From: Marinifilum flexuosum
GTDB lineage: Bacteria; Bacteroidota; Bacteroidia; Bacteroidales; Marinifilaceae
Assembly: GCF_003610555.1 (NCBI RefSeq)
Contig: NZ_RAPQ01000009.1
Span: 1 to 64,000, forward strand
DNA length: 64,000 bases
Direction: 5' to 3'
Under the pieces are notes generated by a model. The model saw only the letters and a program-made list of their open reading frames with translations, was not told where the DNA came from and ran no database searches. How positions within the stretch are numbered: position 1 is the stretch's first letter; the number at the start of each line of letters is the position of its first letter. Below are positions 54,975-63,499 of this stretch, one piece after another. A program made the translations under genes and the position numbers.

Positions 54975-55098
54975 CTTTTAATATCTTTTCTACTATAACG
55001 AATCAAGGGTTAAAAACACCTAAAGTTGAGAAAAAACTTTTGCATTACCAGTTCCTTTAACAAGTCAAAGGGTGACTCATAATATTTTTGAGAATTAG

Positions 55099-55752
55099 TT
55101 ACCCTTTGACTGAAAGTTCATAAGGTTCTTCGAAAACAGCCAATTCATGCCTACAGGCTTCAACAAAAGCTTCTTTCACTTGTTTTTTACATTCCGATTC
55201 AACAGAATTACACTCAACAATTTCAATAAATTTTTGAGTGTAATGTTGATACTCATCACCAGCATAGGTATCGATAAATTTCTGGTACGGATTGTAGCTA
55301 ACATTCCTTTGAATAATGACATCTGCAACAGCGCCATAAATCCAAAAACAAGGCAATAATGCAGCATAAGCTACTTCCAGAGGTGAGTTTTTTGCATGAT
55401 TCAGTAAGAAGTTAGAATAATCGGCGAAAGCCTTAGATTGAACTCTTGCCTCTTGTAAGTTAAAGTGCCATAGATATTCATCTCTCAACACAAACTCAAC
55501 TTCTAAACCATCCTTTTCCAGACTTTTAAAGAAGTCTTTATCCTCTTCATTCCTACTTCTTTCAGCTACCTTTCCAAGTGCTTCAGCATCCTTTTTCAAA
55601 TAAAGAATATCTTGAGTTAAGTAATGCGAAAAACTCTTCTTGCTTAAAGTTCCTGCCGCCAATTCGGTAACAAAGCGACAGGAAATTAATTTTTGATATA
55701 TGGGGAAAGCAGCTTCCCAAAGTTCTTTTGTAAAAGTTCCTACTGCTTGCAT
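55099..55752 (-). CDS. tenA: TenA-family thiaminase II / aminopyrimidine aminohydrolase (copy 1)
   Basis: The 217-residue protein has the TenA helical bundle. The motif YAALLPCFWIYGAV holds the conserved Cys of the TenA_C class, and DTYAGDEYQHYTQKF near 175 holds the conserved Glu. TenA salvages thiamine breakdown products by removing the 4-amino group, giving HMP for ThiD. It overlaps the thiD stop by 13 bases and is the last gene of the TPP-controlled operon. A second TenA is encoded before thiD; two copies suggest different substrates. Confidence 0.9.
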   Translation of the reverse strand: MQAVGTFTKELWEAAFPIYQKLISCRFVTELAAGTLSKKSFSHYLTQDILYLKKDAEALGKVAERSRNEEDKDFFKSLEKDGLEVEFVLRDEYLWHFNLQEARVQSKAFADYSNFLLNHAKNSPLEVAYAALLPCFWIYGAVADVIIQRNVSYNPYQKFIDTYAGDEYQHYTQKFIEIVECNSVESECKKQVKEAFVEACRHELAVFEEPYELSVKG

Positions 55753-56558
55753 GTTTCCAAAAGCTGATAAAAATGATTTACAGGACCGTGTCCTTCTCCT
55801 ATCTCGTAATCTGCTCCAGCAACAATTGCATTATTAATGTAATCCTTGGCCTTTTTTGCAGATTGCTGAAGATCATTTCCCTGCGATAGGAAAGCAGCAA
55901 ATGCCGATGACATGGTGCATCCTGTGCCATGGGTGTTTTTCGTTGTTAATCGATTCGATTTCATCTCTACGCTCTCCTGCTTTTCAAAATCGTAAAACAC
56001 ATCAATCAACTCATCTTCATTCAAATGCCCAGCTTTTAGCAATACCGAAACCTTATAGTGATTTGCCAATTCAGCAGCACACTCAAACACATCTTCCTGT
56101 GTTGGGATTTGTCTGCCCAACAGAATTTCTGCTTCAGGAATATTAGGAGTAATTACCTTCACCATAGGTATCAACACCTCTTTTAGTGTTGTAATGGCCT
56201 CGTCCAACAACAACTTATCTCCTGAGGTTGCCACCATTACTGGGTCGAGAACCACATTTTTAATTTGATATTTATTCAAAGCATCAGCCACCACATGAAT
56301 GGTTTCCGATGAATGCAACATTCCAATTTTAATGGCATCAGCACCAATATCACTCAAAACCGCATCTATTTGCTCTGCTAATATCTGATTGGGAACAGCA
56401 TGCACATTACTTACCCCTATTGTATTTTGTACCGTGATTGCAGTGATAGCCGTAGCGGCATATGAGCCACATGCCGAAATGGCTTTAATATCAGCCTGTA
56501 TTCCTGCTCCTCCGCCAGAATCGCTTCCGGCAATACTTAAAACTTTATTGTATTTCAT
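55740..56558 (-). CDS. thiD: Hydroxymethylpyrimidine/phosphomethylpyrimidine kinase
   Basis: I choose ATG 56558 (272 residues). The in-frame extension to 56672 would run through the tenA stop region and adds 38 unlikely residues. The start MKYNKVLSIAGSDSGGGAG is the ThiD N-terminal motif. Further blocks are DPVMVATSGDKLL near 112 and the anion-hole GTGCTMSSAFAAFL near 213. The enzyme phosphorylates HMP and HMP-P to HMP-PP, the pyrimidine half of thiamine. It lies 13 bases after tenA copy 2 and overlaps tenA copy 1. Confidence 0.94.
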   Translation of the reverse strand: MKYNKVLSIAGSDSGGGAGIQADIKAISACGSYAATAITAITVQNTIGVSNVHAVPNQILAEQIDAVLSDIGADAIKIGMLHSSETIHVVADALNKYQIKNVVLDPVMVATSGDKLLLDEAITTLKEVLIPMVKVITPNIPEAEILLGRQIPTQEDVFECAAELANHYKVSVLLKAGHLNEDELIDVFYDFEKQESVEMKSNRLTTKNTHGTGCTMSSAFAAFLSQGNDLQQSAKKAKDYINNAIVAGADYEIGEGHGPVNHFYQLLETCKQ

Positions 56559-56571
56559 TAAATTTACTTTT

Positions 56572-57219
56572 TTAAACTGGCCACGTTTCCTTTTTGTAAG
56601 CACTATCCCAAAACATCCACTCCATTTTTGATGCTTTAACAAAGGCATTCCACATCTGCTTTCTTTTCTCAATGGAAGTATTCACTGCCAGATGATCACA
56701 AATTCTTATGGCTTTTTCTACCGCTAGTGCAAACTCTTCGCCTCCATAGGTATCAATCCAATTTTGGTATTGATTGTCTTCTTGATCCTGATGCTTCAGA
56801 ATATAATCACCCACTTTTTTGTAGATCCAAAAACAAGGCAAGACAGCCGCTGCAGCTTCTTCAACCGAGGCGGTAGCCAATTGTTTATGAATAAAAGAGG
56901 TGTATAGAAGACAAGAAGGCGACACGCTGCCATTCTGCTTTTGATCTTTCAAATAAAATTGATGCAAGGCTTGTTCAACCGCAACTGTATCACTGGCAAA
57001 GTTTAAAAAGTCTTTTCTTTGCTCCGAATCTTCCAGTTTAACAGCGATTCCTGCCAACACCTTGCCAAACTCAGCCAAATAAAGAGAATCCTGAGTCAAA
57101 TAAAATTTGAATTTTTCTCTGTCCAGTTCGCCACTCATCAGTTCAATAATAAAAGGATGTTCGAGTATTTGCGTATAAATTCCTTCTATTCTTCTCCAAG
57201 CTTCGTCAGACCATTTCAT
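56572..57219 (-). CDS. tenA: TenA-family protein (copy 2)
   Basis: The 215-residue protein is a second TenA, only about 30% similar to copy 1. It keeps the Cys motif AAAVLPCFWIYKKV and the Glu/Asp region DTYGGEEFALAVEKA. WSDEAWRRIEGIYTQILEHPF at the N-terminus is typical of the family. Its ATG overlaps the thiE stop (ATGA). Divergence from copy 1 suggests they handle different pyrimidine analogues, such as formylaminopyrimidine versus thiamine. Confidence 0.9.
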   Translation of the reverse strand: MKWSDEAWRRIEGIYTQILEHPFIIELMSGELDREKFKFYLTQDSLYLAEFGKVLAGIAVKLEDSEQRKDFLNFASDTVAVEQALHQFYLKDQKQNGSVSPSCLLYTSFIHKQLATASVEEAAAAVLPCFWIYKKVGDYILKHQDQEDNQYQNWIDTYGGEEFALAVEKAIRICDHLAVNTSIEKRKQMWNAFVKASKMEWMFWDSAYKKETWPV

Positions 57220-57869
57220 GAATCAATTGATTTAAGTGATAAACTCGTATTAACGATTTCCTTCAATTCTTTTGCTGCATTGCAAGGATCTTCAGCACAA
57301 ACAATCGCCGAAACAACTGCAATTCCATCTGCTCCAGCCTTAATGATATCTGCTGTATTTGTCGAATTGATTCCTCCAATAGCCACAGCCGGATGCTTTG
57401 AAAAACTCATAATTTCCTTCACACCATCCAATTCCAAAGGCTTGGCAATATCATTCTTGGTTTGAGTAGAAAATACCGGAGATAAACCAATGTAATCAAC
57501 ATCAAGTTGGTTTGCTTGCCTTGCTTGTTCAATATTCTCAACCGAAAGTCCGATAATTTTATTTGGCCCTAATATTTTACGAGCCACATGATATGGCAAA
57601 TCGCTCTGACCAATGTGCAAACCATCAGCATCTACCGCCAAAGCAATATCTAATCGATCATTAATAATTAAAGGCACTTTATATTTTTCAAGCACTTTCT
57701 TGACTGTGTCAGCCAACTGGTAAAAATCTTTTGAGTTTGCCTCCTTCTCTCGGATTTGCACCATGCTAACACCTCCTTTTACTGCCTCTTCAACAATATC
57801 TTCAAGCGCTTTACCATTGGCCAATTCCTTATCTGTTACCAGATATAAATTTAAATCTTCTCTGTTCAT
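57216..57869 (-). CDS. thiE: Thiamine-phosphate synthase
   Basis: The start is ATG 57869, fixed by a 4-base ATGA overlap with the thiM stop (the longer start at 57881 would overlap further). The 217-residue enzyme joins HMP-PP and thiazole phosphate to give thiamine phosphate. Motifs are VSMVQIREKEANSKDF near 36, INDRLDIALAVDADGLHIGQSDL near 75, and PAVAIGGINSTN near 165. It is coupled to thiM before and tenA after by ATGA overlaps. Confidence 0.95.
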   Translation of the reverse strand: MNREDLNLYLVTDKELANGKALEDIVEEAVKGGVSMVQIREKEANSKDFYQLADTVKKVLEKYKVPLIINDRLDIALAVDADGLHIGQSDLPYHVARKILGPNKIIGLSVENIEQARQANQLDVDYIGLSPVFSTQTKNDIAKPLELDGVKEIMSFSKHPAVAIGGINSTNTADIIKAGADGIAVVSAIVCAEDPCNAAKELKEIVNTSLSLKSIDS

Positions 57870-58663
57870 TCTACCGTACAAAATGCTTGTTCAATTTCAA
57901 CTTCGCTCAGCTTATACAAACAATCCAGAAAATGCATTTGCATACTTCCAGGTCCATTTGCTTTTGCACTTGCCAGTTCTCCGGTAATTCCCATTACTGT
58001 CATTCCATTAACGGCTGCTTCAAACAAATTATCGTTGGTAGCAACAAAAGCTCCCAATAAAGCTGTTGCCGTACATCCCATTCCAGTTACCTTTTCCATC
58101 ATCGAATTTCCAAAAGCAACCCTTTCAACTCGATTCCCATCGGTGATATAGTCTACCTCTCCACTGATTACAACAATACACTCATGCAATTGAGCCAGAT
58201 ATTTGGCAGAATCAAGAGCTGATTTTGTAGATACAACACTATCAACACCCTTGGTTTTCATTTCCTGATTCACCAAGGCCATGATTTCAGATGCATTGCC
58301 TCTAATAATTTCCGGATTGCAATTGTTGATTATTCTCGTTGCTATTTCGTTTCGGTAAGCTGTAGCTCCAGCGCCTACAGGATCGAAGACAATTGGAATT
58401 TTTCTTTCATTGGCCCTTAAGCCTGCAATAATCATCGACTCAACCCATTCTTTTGATAGGGTTCCCATATTTAACACCAAAGCAGAAGCAATTCCAACCA
58501 TGTCCTTTACCTCTTCCTGGGCATGTGCCATAACCGGCGATGCCCCAATGGCAAGAAGTGCATTGGCAGTATTATTCATCACCACATAATTGGTGATATT
58601 GTGTACTAAGGGAGAATTTTTCCTGATTGCTTCCAGGTTTTCTGTAATCATTTTTGGGTTCAT
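57866..58663 (-). CDS. thiM: Hydroxyethylthiazole kinase
   Basis: The start is ATG 58663, which overlaps the methyltransferase stop by 4 bases (ATGA). The 265-residue enzyme phosphorylates 5-(2-hydroxyethyl)-4-methylthiazole, the salvage route to the thiazole half. Motifs include SPLVHNITNYVVMN near 22, PIVFDPVGAGATAYR near 92, and MEKVTGMGCTATALLGAF near 190. The catalytic Cys is in GMGCT. It is the second gene of the TPP operon and points to salvage rather than de novo thiazole synthesis. Confidence 0.95.
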   Translation of the reverse strand: MNPKMITENLEAIRKNSPLVHNITNYVVMNNTANALLAIGASPVMAHAQEEVKDMVGIASALVLNMGTLSKEWVESMIIAGLRANERKIPIVFDPVGAGATAYRNEIATRIINNCNPEIIRGNASEIMALVNQEMKTKGVDSVVSTKSALDSAKYLAQLHECIVVISGEVDYITDGNRVERVAFGNSMMEKVTGMGCTATALLGAFVATNDNLFEAAVNGMTVMGITGELASAKANGPGSMQMHFLDCLYKLSEVEIEQAFCTVE

Positions 58664-59370
58664 AGCATCTGGTTTTTCACAGCACAAATCGCTACATAAT
58701 CACCACAATCATATCCTTCAATTGGTTCTTCGGCCACCTGATTTGAATACAGAGGATGCTTGGTTAGTGTTTGTGCAAATTGAAGATTCTTAAAGTTAGC
58801 ATTTTTTATGATATCGATTTTCTCTGAAGTGGTTCTCCACTTGGCAACTTTAACCAATTCTATTGGATATGGATCTCTTGGATGAACTCCTCCTAATAAT
58901 TCATGATCCCAGGTGCCCACTGATTTGGCCAAGTTGTAAAGAACACCATAAGAACTCTCTTTGGGAACATCAATCATTACAATTTTACCACCAGGACGCA
59001 ATGCTTCATAAGCTTTCTCAACAGCCTTCTGTAAATCGGTAATATAACTTGGAGTACCATTAAACAGAATTGTATCGAACTTTTCTTTACCCAATTCCAT
59101 TTCTTCGGCCGTGGTAATTTCAACATTTAAACCTCGTTCTTTGGCAATAGCTGCCATTCCTTCTGAAGGTTCAATACCATTCTTAATGCTAATACCGAAT
59201 TCTTTGTCCAAAATGGTTTCGAACAAACCACTGCCACATCCTACCGAGAATACTTCTCCTGCATTTTCTAAGAAATGTGCCACCAATTTTACTTCCGAAT
59301 AAAGAACATTTTCATTTTCCAAAAACCATGCATCATAATCCGATGCATATTGATTAAATTTTGATCCCAT
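58660..59370 (-). CDS. Class I SAM-dependent methyltransferase in the thiamine operon
   Basis: The 236-residue enzyme has the Rossmann methyltransferase fold: VFSVGCGSGLFETIL near 37 (motif I), EPSEGMAAIAKE near 62, and RPGGKIVMIDVPKES near 125. It is the first gene behind the TPP riboswitch and its stop overlaps the thiM start. I know of no standard thiamine step that needs a methyltransferase in this position. It could methylate a thiamine precursor, detoxify an analogue or act on an unrelated substrate co-regulated with thiamine. Membership of the operon is clear; function is not. Confidence 0.9.
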   Translation of the reverse strand: MGSKFNQYASDYDAWFLENENVLYSEVKLVAHFLENAGEVFSVGCGSGLFETILDKEFGISIKNGIEPSEGMAAIAKERGLNVEITTAEEMELGKEKFDTILFNGTPSYITDLQKAVEKAYEALRPGGKIVMIDVPKESSYGVLYNLAKSVGTWDHELLGGVHPRDPYPIELVKVAKWRTTSEKIDIIKNANFKNLQFAQTLTKHPLYSNQVAEEPIEGYDCGDYVAICAVKNQML

Positions 59371-59410
59371 TTTATGCTTTTGTTTTAAGTATTTTGCACA
59401 ACAGCAGGAA

Positions 59411-59445
59411 ACAAAAAAACCGCTCCACGAAAGTGAAACGGTTGT
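59411..59445 (-). terminator. Riboswitch-linked terminator
   Basis: On the minus strand AACCG...CAC pairs with GTG...CGGTT around a GAAA-like tetraloop region, followed by at least seven T residues. It sits between the TPP aptamer and the methyltransferase start, so it is the likely OFF-state terminator. Confidence 0.85.
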
Positions 59446-59477
59446 ATCTATATCTTAAAAATTATATCAGACAAATC

Positions 59478-59556
59478 GTTTCCCTACGCTACTATTATGC
59501 AGATCAGGTAAAAGGGTAAAATCTCAGCCTGAATACATGATTCAAGCACCCCTAAC
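59478..59556 (-). ncRNA. TPP riboswitch (THI element)
   Basis: Read on the minus strand, the sequence has the diagnostic blocks in order. These are AGGGGTGC, then GGCTGAGA near 59521-59528, ACCC, ACCTGATCTG, then ATAATAGTAGCGTAGGGAA at the end. Only the variable P3 stem differs from the consensus. It binds thiamine pyrophosphate and, with the downstream terminator, turns off the thi operon when TPP is plentiful. Confidence 0.96.
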
Positions 59557-59563
59557 GTTTCGA

Positions 59564-59571
59564 CAAAGGTA
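59564..59571 (-). promoter_or_regulatory. Candidate -7 element for the thi operon
   Basis: On the minus strand TACCTTTG matches TAnnTTTG, the Bacteroidota -7 consensus, and lies about 8 bases upstream of the aptamer 5' end. It sits immediately beyond the stop codon of the 59575 gene. A clear -33 TTG is not visible. Confidence 0.5.
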
Positions 59572-59574
59572 AAA

Positions 59575-59940
59575 TTATTTCATGAAATCTCTTGTATTTG
59601 TATAATAACCCGGAATAAAATATTTGGCTGGATCCTGGGCTATTCGTTCGTGATATCGAACACTTTCATAAAATGCTTCTGTAAGATGTAATGCAACTCC
59701 TAAAACTTCCTGTCCAACAGTAAACGATTCTTTCTGGTAACTTAAATTACCCAAATTTGGCCTCTTAAATTCCATATGATCCTCTAATACGATCACGTCC
59801 TTTTTTACATCAAAATTAAAAGGAGCTTTCTGTTCCTTGTATTCTTGCCATTTGTTCAGGTATTCATCTTCATTTGTTGATTGCGCAGATATGGACAAAG
59901 CAATCAACAAAAGAACTAATAGTGCACTTATTGACTTCAT
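59575..59940 (-). CDS. Small exported protein of unknown function
   Basis: The 121-residue protein has a signal peptide (ISALLVLLLIALSISAQ). The mature part is polar with a short beta-alpha pattern; GQEVLGVALHLTEAFYES near 77-94 suggests a helix. No catalytic motif is seen. It lies upstream of the thi operon on the same strand but ends before its promoter. The operon is expressed separately. Function unknown. Confidence 0.72.
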   Translation of the reverse strand: MKSISALLVLLLIALSISAQSTNEDEYLNKWQEYKEQKAPFNFDVKKDVIVLEDHMEFKRPNLGNLSYQKESFTVGQEVLGVALHLTEAFYESVRYHERIAQDPAKYFIPGYYTNTRDFMK

Positions 59941-60003
59941 AACATTGTGATTTGATTATGATTTAAATTTAAGCTTATCATTACTAAAAAACAAGTGAAT
60001 GGC

Positions 60004-60354
60004 TCAATGAGTCCAATCCAGGAGAATTGCCTTAGCACCAACTTGTTTCTCAATGGCCTTTTTCATTGTTTCGAAATGCGGACAAGGATAGCCAATCGGA
60101 TTTCCTCTCTTGATACATGAAGCCATGGCTATAATTTCTGCTCCTCTTTCTATCATCATTTTTGCTCTTGTTACAGCTTTTTTTCCCGGGCAGCCTCCAC
60201 AAGTAACAAAGCCTGTAATTTCACAAGGTCCATATTCCTTAAATGCTAATTTTCCGGAGCTAGCCACCTTAAAATCTGCACTACCCGGACACATGTCCTC
60301 AGTTTGCTGGCAACGTATAATTCCTACTTTCTTCATCAACTTATAATTACCCAT
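60004..60354 (-). CDS. CGGC-domain protein
   Basis: The 116-residue protein carries the family signature CGGCPGKKA near 52. Additional Cys occur in IRCQQTEDMCPGSADF (15-30) and in MASCIKRGNPIGYPCPHF near 78-95. The multiple Cys suggest metal or Fe-S binding. ATG 60354 and ATG 60336 are both possible starts; the shorter begins MKKVGIIRC, as in most members. The biochemical role of the family is unknown to me. It is divergent from the helicase at 60475. Confidence 0.88.
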   Translation of the reverse strand: MGNYKLMKKVGIIRCQQTEDMCPGSADFKVASSGKLAFKEYGPCEITGFVTCGGCPGKKAVTRAKMMIERGAEIIAMASCIKRGNPIGYPCPHFETMKKAIEKQVGAKAILLDWTH

Positions 60355-60474
60355 AAATTAAAACACAATAATAAAATATTGTTCTCTCATCATCAAACGA
60401 TTTCTATTGAAATCAATTCTCCAATATAAAAATCCTTTGTTTTAGATTAACTTTGGAGCTTCACTCATTAGATT

Positions 60475-63183
60475 ATGCATACAATACAAGAAATATTGGC
60501 AACATACGCCAATCGAATTCTATCAAAAAAAATATTGCCAGCCCGTAAAGCCAGCTTCTCATCCATTCCTGATGAAATGAATCAAGAATTGAAAGATTGC
60601 ATACAGCAAATGGGCTACAAACAATTGTATTCTCACCAGGCTGAAATGTACAAGAAGGCCATGCAAGGGAAATCAGTAGTAATTACTACCGGAACAGCCA
60701 GTGGAAAATCTTTATCCTTTTACCTTCCGGTGATTGAGAGAATACTTGAGAATCCTAGCCGAAGAGCTCTTTTTATCTATCCTACCAAAGCTTTAACCAA
60801 AGATCAACTCCGCAATATTGTTGAGTTTGTAGAGTATTTTGGCAAACATCGCATACAAGCAGGCATTTACGATGGAGACACTCCTGCCAACGAACGATCC
60901 AGAATTCGTGAGGAAGCAAATATCATTCTTACCAATCCGGATATGATTAACGCCACTTTTCTTCCCAACCACAATCGATATGGTTTCCCGCATTTGTTTG
61001 CCAATCTCGATTTTATTGTAATTGATGAGCTACATGCCTATCGTGGCGCCTTTGGTTCACATGTTTCAAATGTAATGCGCCGTTTGCTTCGAATTTGCAA
61101 TTATCATGGCAACACACCCAAGTTTTTATGCAGTTCAGCTACCATTGCCAATCCGGCTGAACTGGCTGAGAACATCTGTCACCAGCCTTTCGAATTAATT
61201 GAAAAAGATGGATCGCCAGCACCTGAGAAAGAAATTCTTTTTTGGCAACCCGAATTCATTAAAGAGGCACAAAGAAAAAGATCGGTAACGGAAGAGTTGA
61301 AAGGTCTACTACCCGATTTAATAGAAAATTGCACTCGTGTAATCACCTTTTGCATGTCGCGCAGAGAAACCGAGGTGGTAACCAAAGAGTGCCGTGATAT
61401 TTTGGCACAAGATCCTTTAAAACTAGGTCCGGATTTCTCGGATAAAATATCGGCTTACCGTGGTGGATATACACCTTTGGAAAGAGCCAAGATTGAAAAG
61501 GATTTGGTAGAAGGCAATATTTACGGTGTTGTATCAACTTCAGCATTGGAGTTGGGAATCGATATTGGTGCTTTGGATATGGTAGTAATGGGTGGATTTC
61601 CGGGAACTCGAGCTAGTTTTTGGCAGCAATTGGGACGAGCAGGTAGGAAGGGCAACAAAGCCTATGCGGTTCTGATGCTCAAAGAAAAACCTATGGATCA
61701 GTATGTAGGAATGAATCCGAATTGGTTGTTGCAATCGGAATCGGAAAATGCTGTAATCGACAAGAACAATTTATACATACAGTTGGCACACATTCGCGCT
61801 GCTTCGGCCGAATTGCCTCTTAGTATCGATGACATTGCTACATTCCCTGATTTGGGAGAGATTATCCCTTTATTACAAAAAGAGGGTGAAATTAGCGAGC
61901 ACAATGCGCAGTATCAGTGGAGCGGACAGGTATCTCCTGCTCACGAAATCAGCTTGAGAAACATTACCAGCGATACCATTAAAGTGGTTGATCGCGAAAA
62001 GGAAAAGACCATCACTACCGTTGATTTGGTCCAGGCGAAAAAGGAATTTTATCCGGGAGCCATTTATCTTCACGATAGCATACAATACAAGAGTCTTGAT
62101 TTGGATTTGGAAAGCAAAACTGCCTGGGTAAAAGAGGTGGATTCGAACTATTATACCGAACCTCACAAACCGGGAACCATAGACATTTTAATGGAACATG
62201 ACCAAAACGAGAAGCACCGAATTTATTCCTGCTTTGGCGATGTTCGGGTAAGTGTTTTGGTATCGGGCTATAAAATGATTCAGTTCAACACGCATCAAAA
62301 CTTGGGTTACGAGGGGCTTTCACAGATTTTACAAACCCAAATGGAAACCGAAGCTTGTTGGATTCAAATTCCCGATAATGTAGTAAAAGTATTTGTTGCA
62401 ACAGGAAAAGCACCAAGTTTGGAGCCTCAAAAACCTTTGGAAGAGGACAAAAGCATTCCTCGATTCGATTATACCGAAGGATTGGTGCATTGCATAAATG
62501 CTGCAGCAGCCATGCGAGTTATGGCTACCCATTCTGATTTGGGTGGTACGATTTTTGGTTTTGCACACCCTAAATCGCACAAACACAAGCATGCCATTAT
62601 TTTGTACGATGAGTATCCTGGCGGCTTGGGATTTTCTGAAAAAGCATTCGAATATATCGATGAAATCATCAAAAGTGCTGGCCAACTAGTTAAGAACTGT
62701 GCTTGCCAGGATGGATGCCCGGCTTGTGTGGGAGATCATAGAATTAATAAGCATTTAATTCTGTGGGCACTGCGCTCTTTTTATAAGGAAGTTGATTTAC
62801 CAAAAGACATTAAGGTTGAAGGTTTAACAAACTACACAAATGCTCCAATCCCAAAAATTGACTGGAACAATTTGAAAGAAAACTGGCAAATTGTTTTAAG
62901 TCGATTTGAAAAAGAAAATTTATTTGGTTCTCGATTCTTACAACAAAGCAGTGCATTGGAAATTAAAGGTTCTCAATTGATCCTATACTATGCTGATAGC
63001 AGCTTAAAATTGGCTCAAAAACCCGAAGTAATAGAAGGAATCAAATCCGAGTTATCGAAAGTAATTCTTTTACCGGAACATTTTGAATTGCATTTACGCC
63101 CCGACAATGGAGAAGCAAATCTAAAAAATCAGCTGAAGCTGCAACGCATGATGAGCAATGGTAAAGGGTATTTGAACAATTAA
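60475..63183 (+). CDS. DEAD/DEAH-box helicase with DUF1998 (MrfA-like)
   Basis: The 902-residue superfamily 2 helicase has Walker A TTGTASGKSLSF near 76, DELH box FIVIDELHAY near 185, and motif VI QLGRAGRKG near 385. The helicase C domain ends near 440. A long C-terminal region includes the DUF1998 domain with the zinc-binding cysteines CACQDGCPACVGD near 744-755. MrfA in Bacillus is a 3'-5' DNA helicase for repair of mitomycin-type damage; orthology is inferred. It is followed by array 3 and a UvrD-like helicase in the same orientation. Confidence 0.9.
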   Translation: MHTIQEILATYANRILSKKILPARKASFSSIPDEMNQELKDCIQQMGYKQLYSHQAEMYKKAMQGKSVVITTGTASGKSLSFYLPVIERILENPSRRALFIYPTKALTKDQLRNIVEFVEYFGKHRIQAGIYDGDTPANERSRIREEANIILTNPDMINATFLPNHNRYGFPHLFANLDFIVIDELHAYRGAFGSHVSNVMRRLLRICNYHGNTPKFLCSSATIANPAELAENICHQPFELIEKDGSPAPEKEILFWQPEFIKEAQRKRSVTEELKGLLPDLIENCTRVITFCMSRRETEVVTKECRDILAQDPLKLGPDFSDKISAYRGGYTPLERAKIEKDLVEGNIYGVVSTSALELGIDIGALDMVVMGGFPGTRASFWQQLGRAGRKGNKAYAVLMLKEKPMDQYVGMNPNWLLQSESENAVIDKNNLYIQLAHIRAASAELPLSIDDIATFPDLGEIIPLLQKEGEISEHNAQYQWSGQVSPAHEISLRNITSDTIKVVDREKEKTITTVDLVQAKKEFYPGAIYLHDSIQYKSLDLDLESKTAWVKEVDSNYYTEPHKPGTIDILMEHDQNEKHRIYSCFGDVRVSVLVSGYKMIQFNTHQNLGYEGLSQILQTQMETEACWIQIPDNVVKVFVATGKAPSLEPQKPLEEDKSIPRFDYTEGLVHCINAAAAMRVMATHSDLGGTIFGFAHPKSHKHKHAIILYDEYPGGLGFSEKAFEYIDEIIKSAGQLVKNCACQDGCPACVGDHRINKHLILWALRSFYKEVDLPKDIKVEGLTNYTNAPIPKIDWNNLKENWQIVLSRFEKENLFGSRFLQQSSALEIKGSQLILYYADSSLKLAQKPEVIEGIKSELSKVILLPEHFELHLRPDNGEANLKNQLKLQRMMSNGKGYLNN

Positions 63184-63198
63184 AGAAGTAATTCGAGT

Positions 63199-63447
63199 AA
63201 AAGTTTTGATGATTTTATTAAAGCTTTGGTAATTTTATCAAAGCTTTCAAGGTTTTACTAAAGCTTTGATGATTTTATCAAAACCTTTCAAGAATTTACT
63301 AAAGCTTTGGTGATTTTATCAAAACCTTTCAAGAATTTATTAAAGCTTTGGTGATTTTACCAAAACCTTTCAAGAATTTACTAAAGCTTTGATGATTTTA
63401 TCAAAGCTTTCAAGAATTTACTAAAGCTTTGGTGATTTTATCAAAGA
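63199..63447. repeat. Tandem array of about 20.3-bp pitch with nested hairpins (array 3)
   Basis: Units start with AAAG or AAAC at 63220, 63240, 63260, 63281, 63301, 63322, 63342, 63363, 63383, 63403 and 63423, so the pitch alternates between 20 and 21. Two unit types alternate, a GCTTTGgTGATTTTaTC type and a CTTTCAAGAATTTACT type. GCTTTGAT and ATCAAAGC form 8-bp hairpins in the first type. No open frame runs through. It lies between two helicase genes. The unit sequence is unrelated to arrays 1 and 2. Confidence 0.85.
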
Positions 63448-63499
63448 TCAAGATAGTCATTAGTATGTTGTTATAACCATCACTTACAAACATTTAAGA

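Noticed and set aside
57763-57987. Plus-strand frame across the thiE/thiM junction
   Set aside because: It is antisense to two translationally coupled genes with fixed starts.
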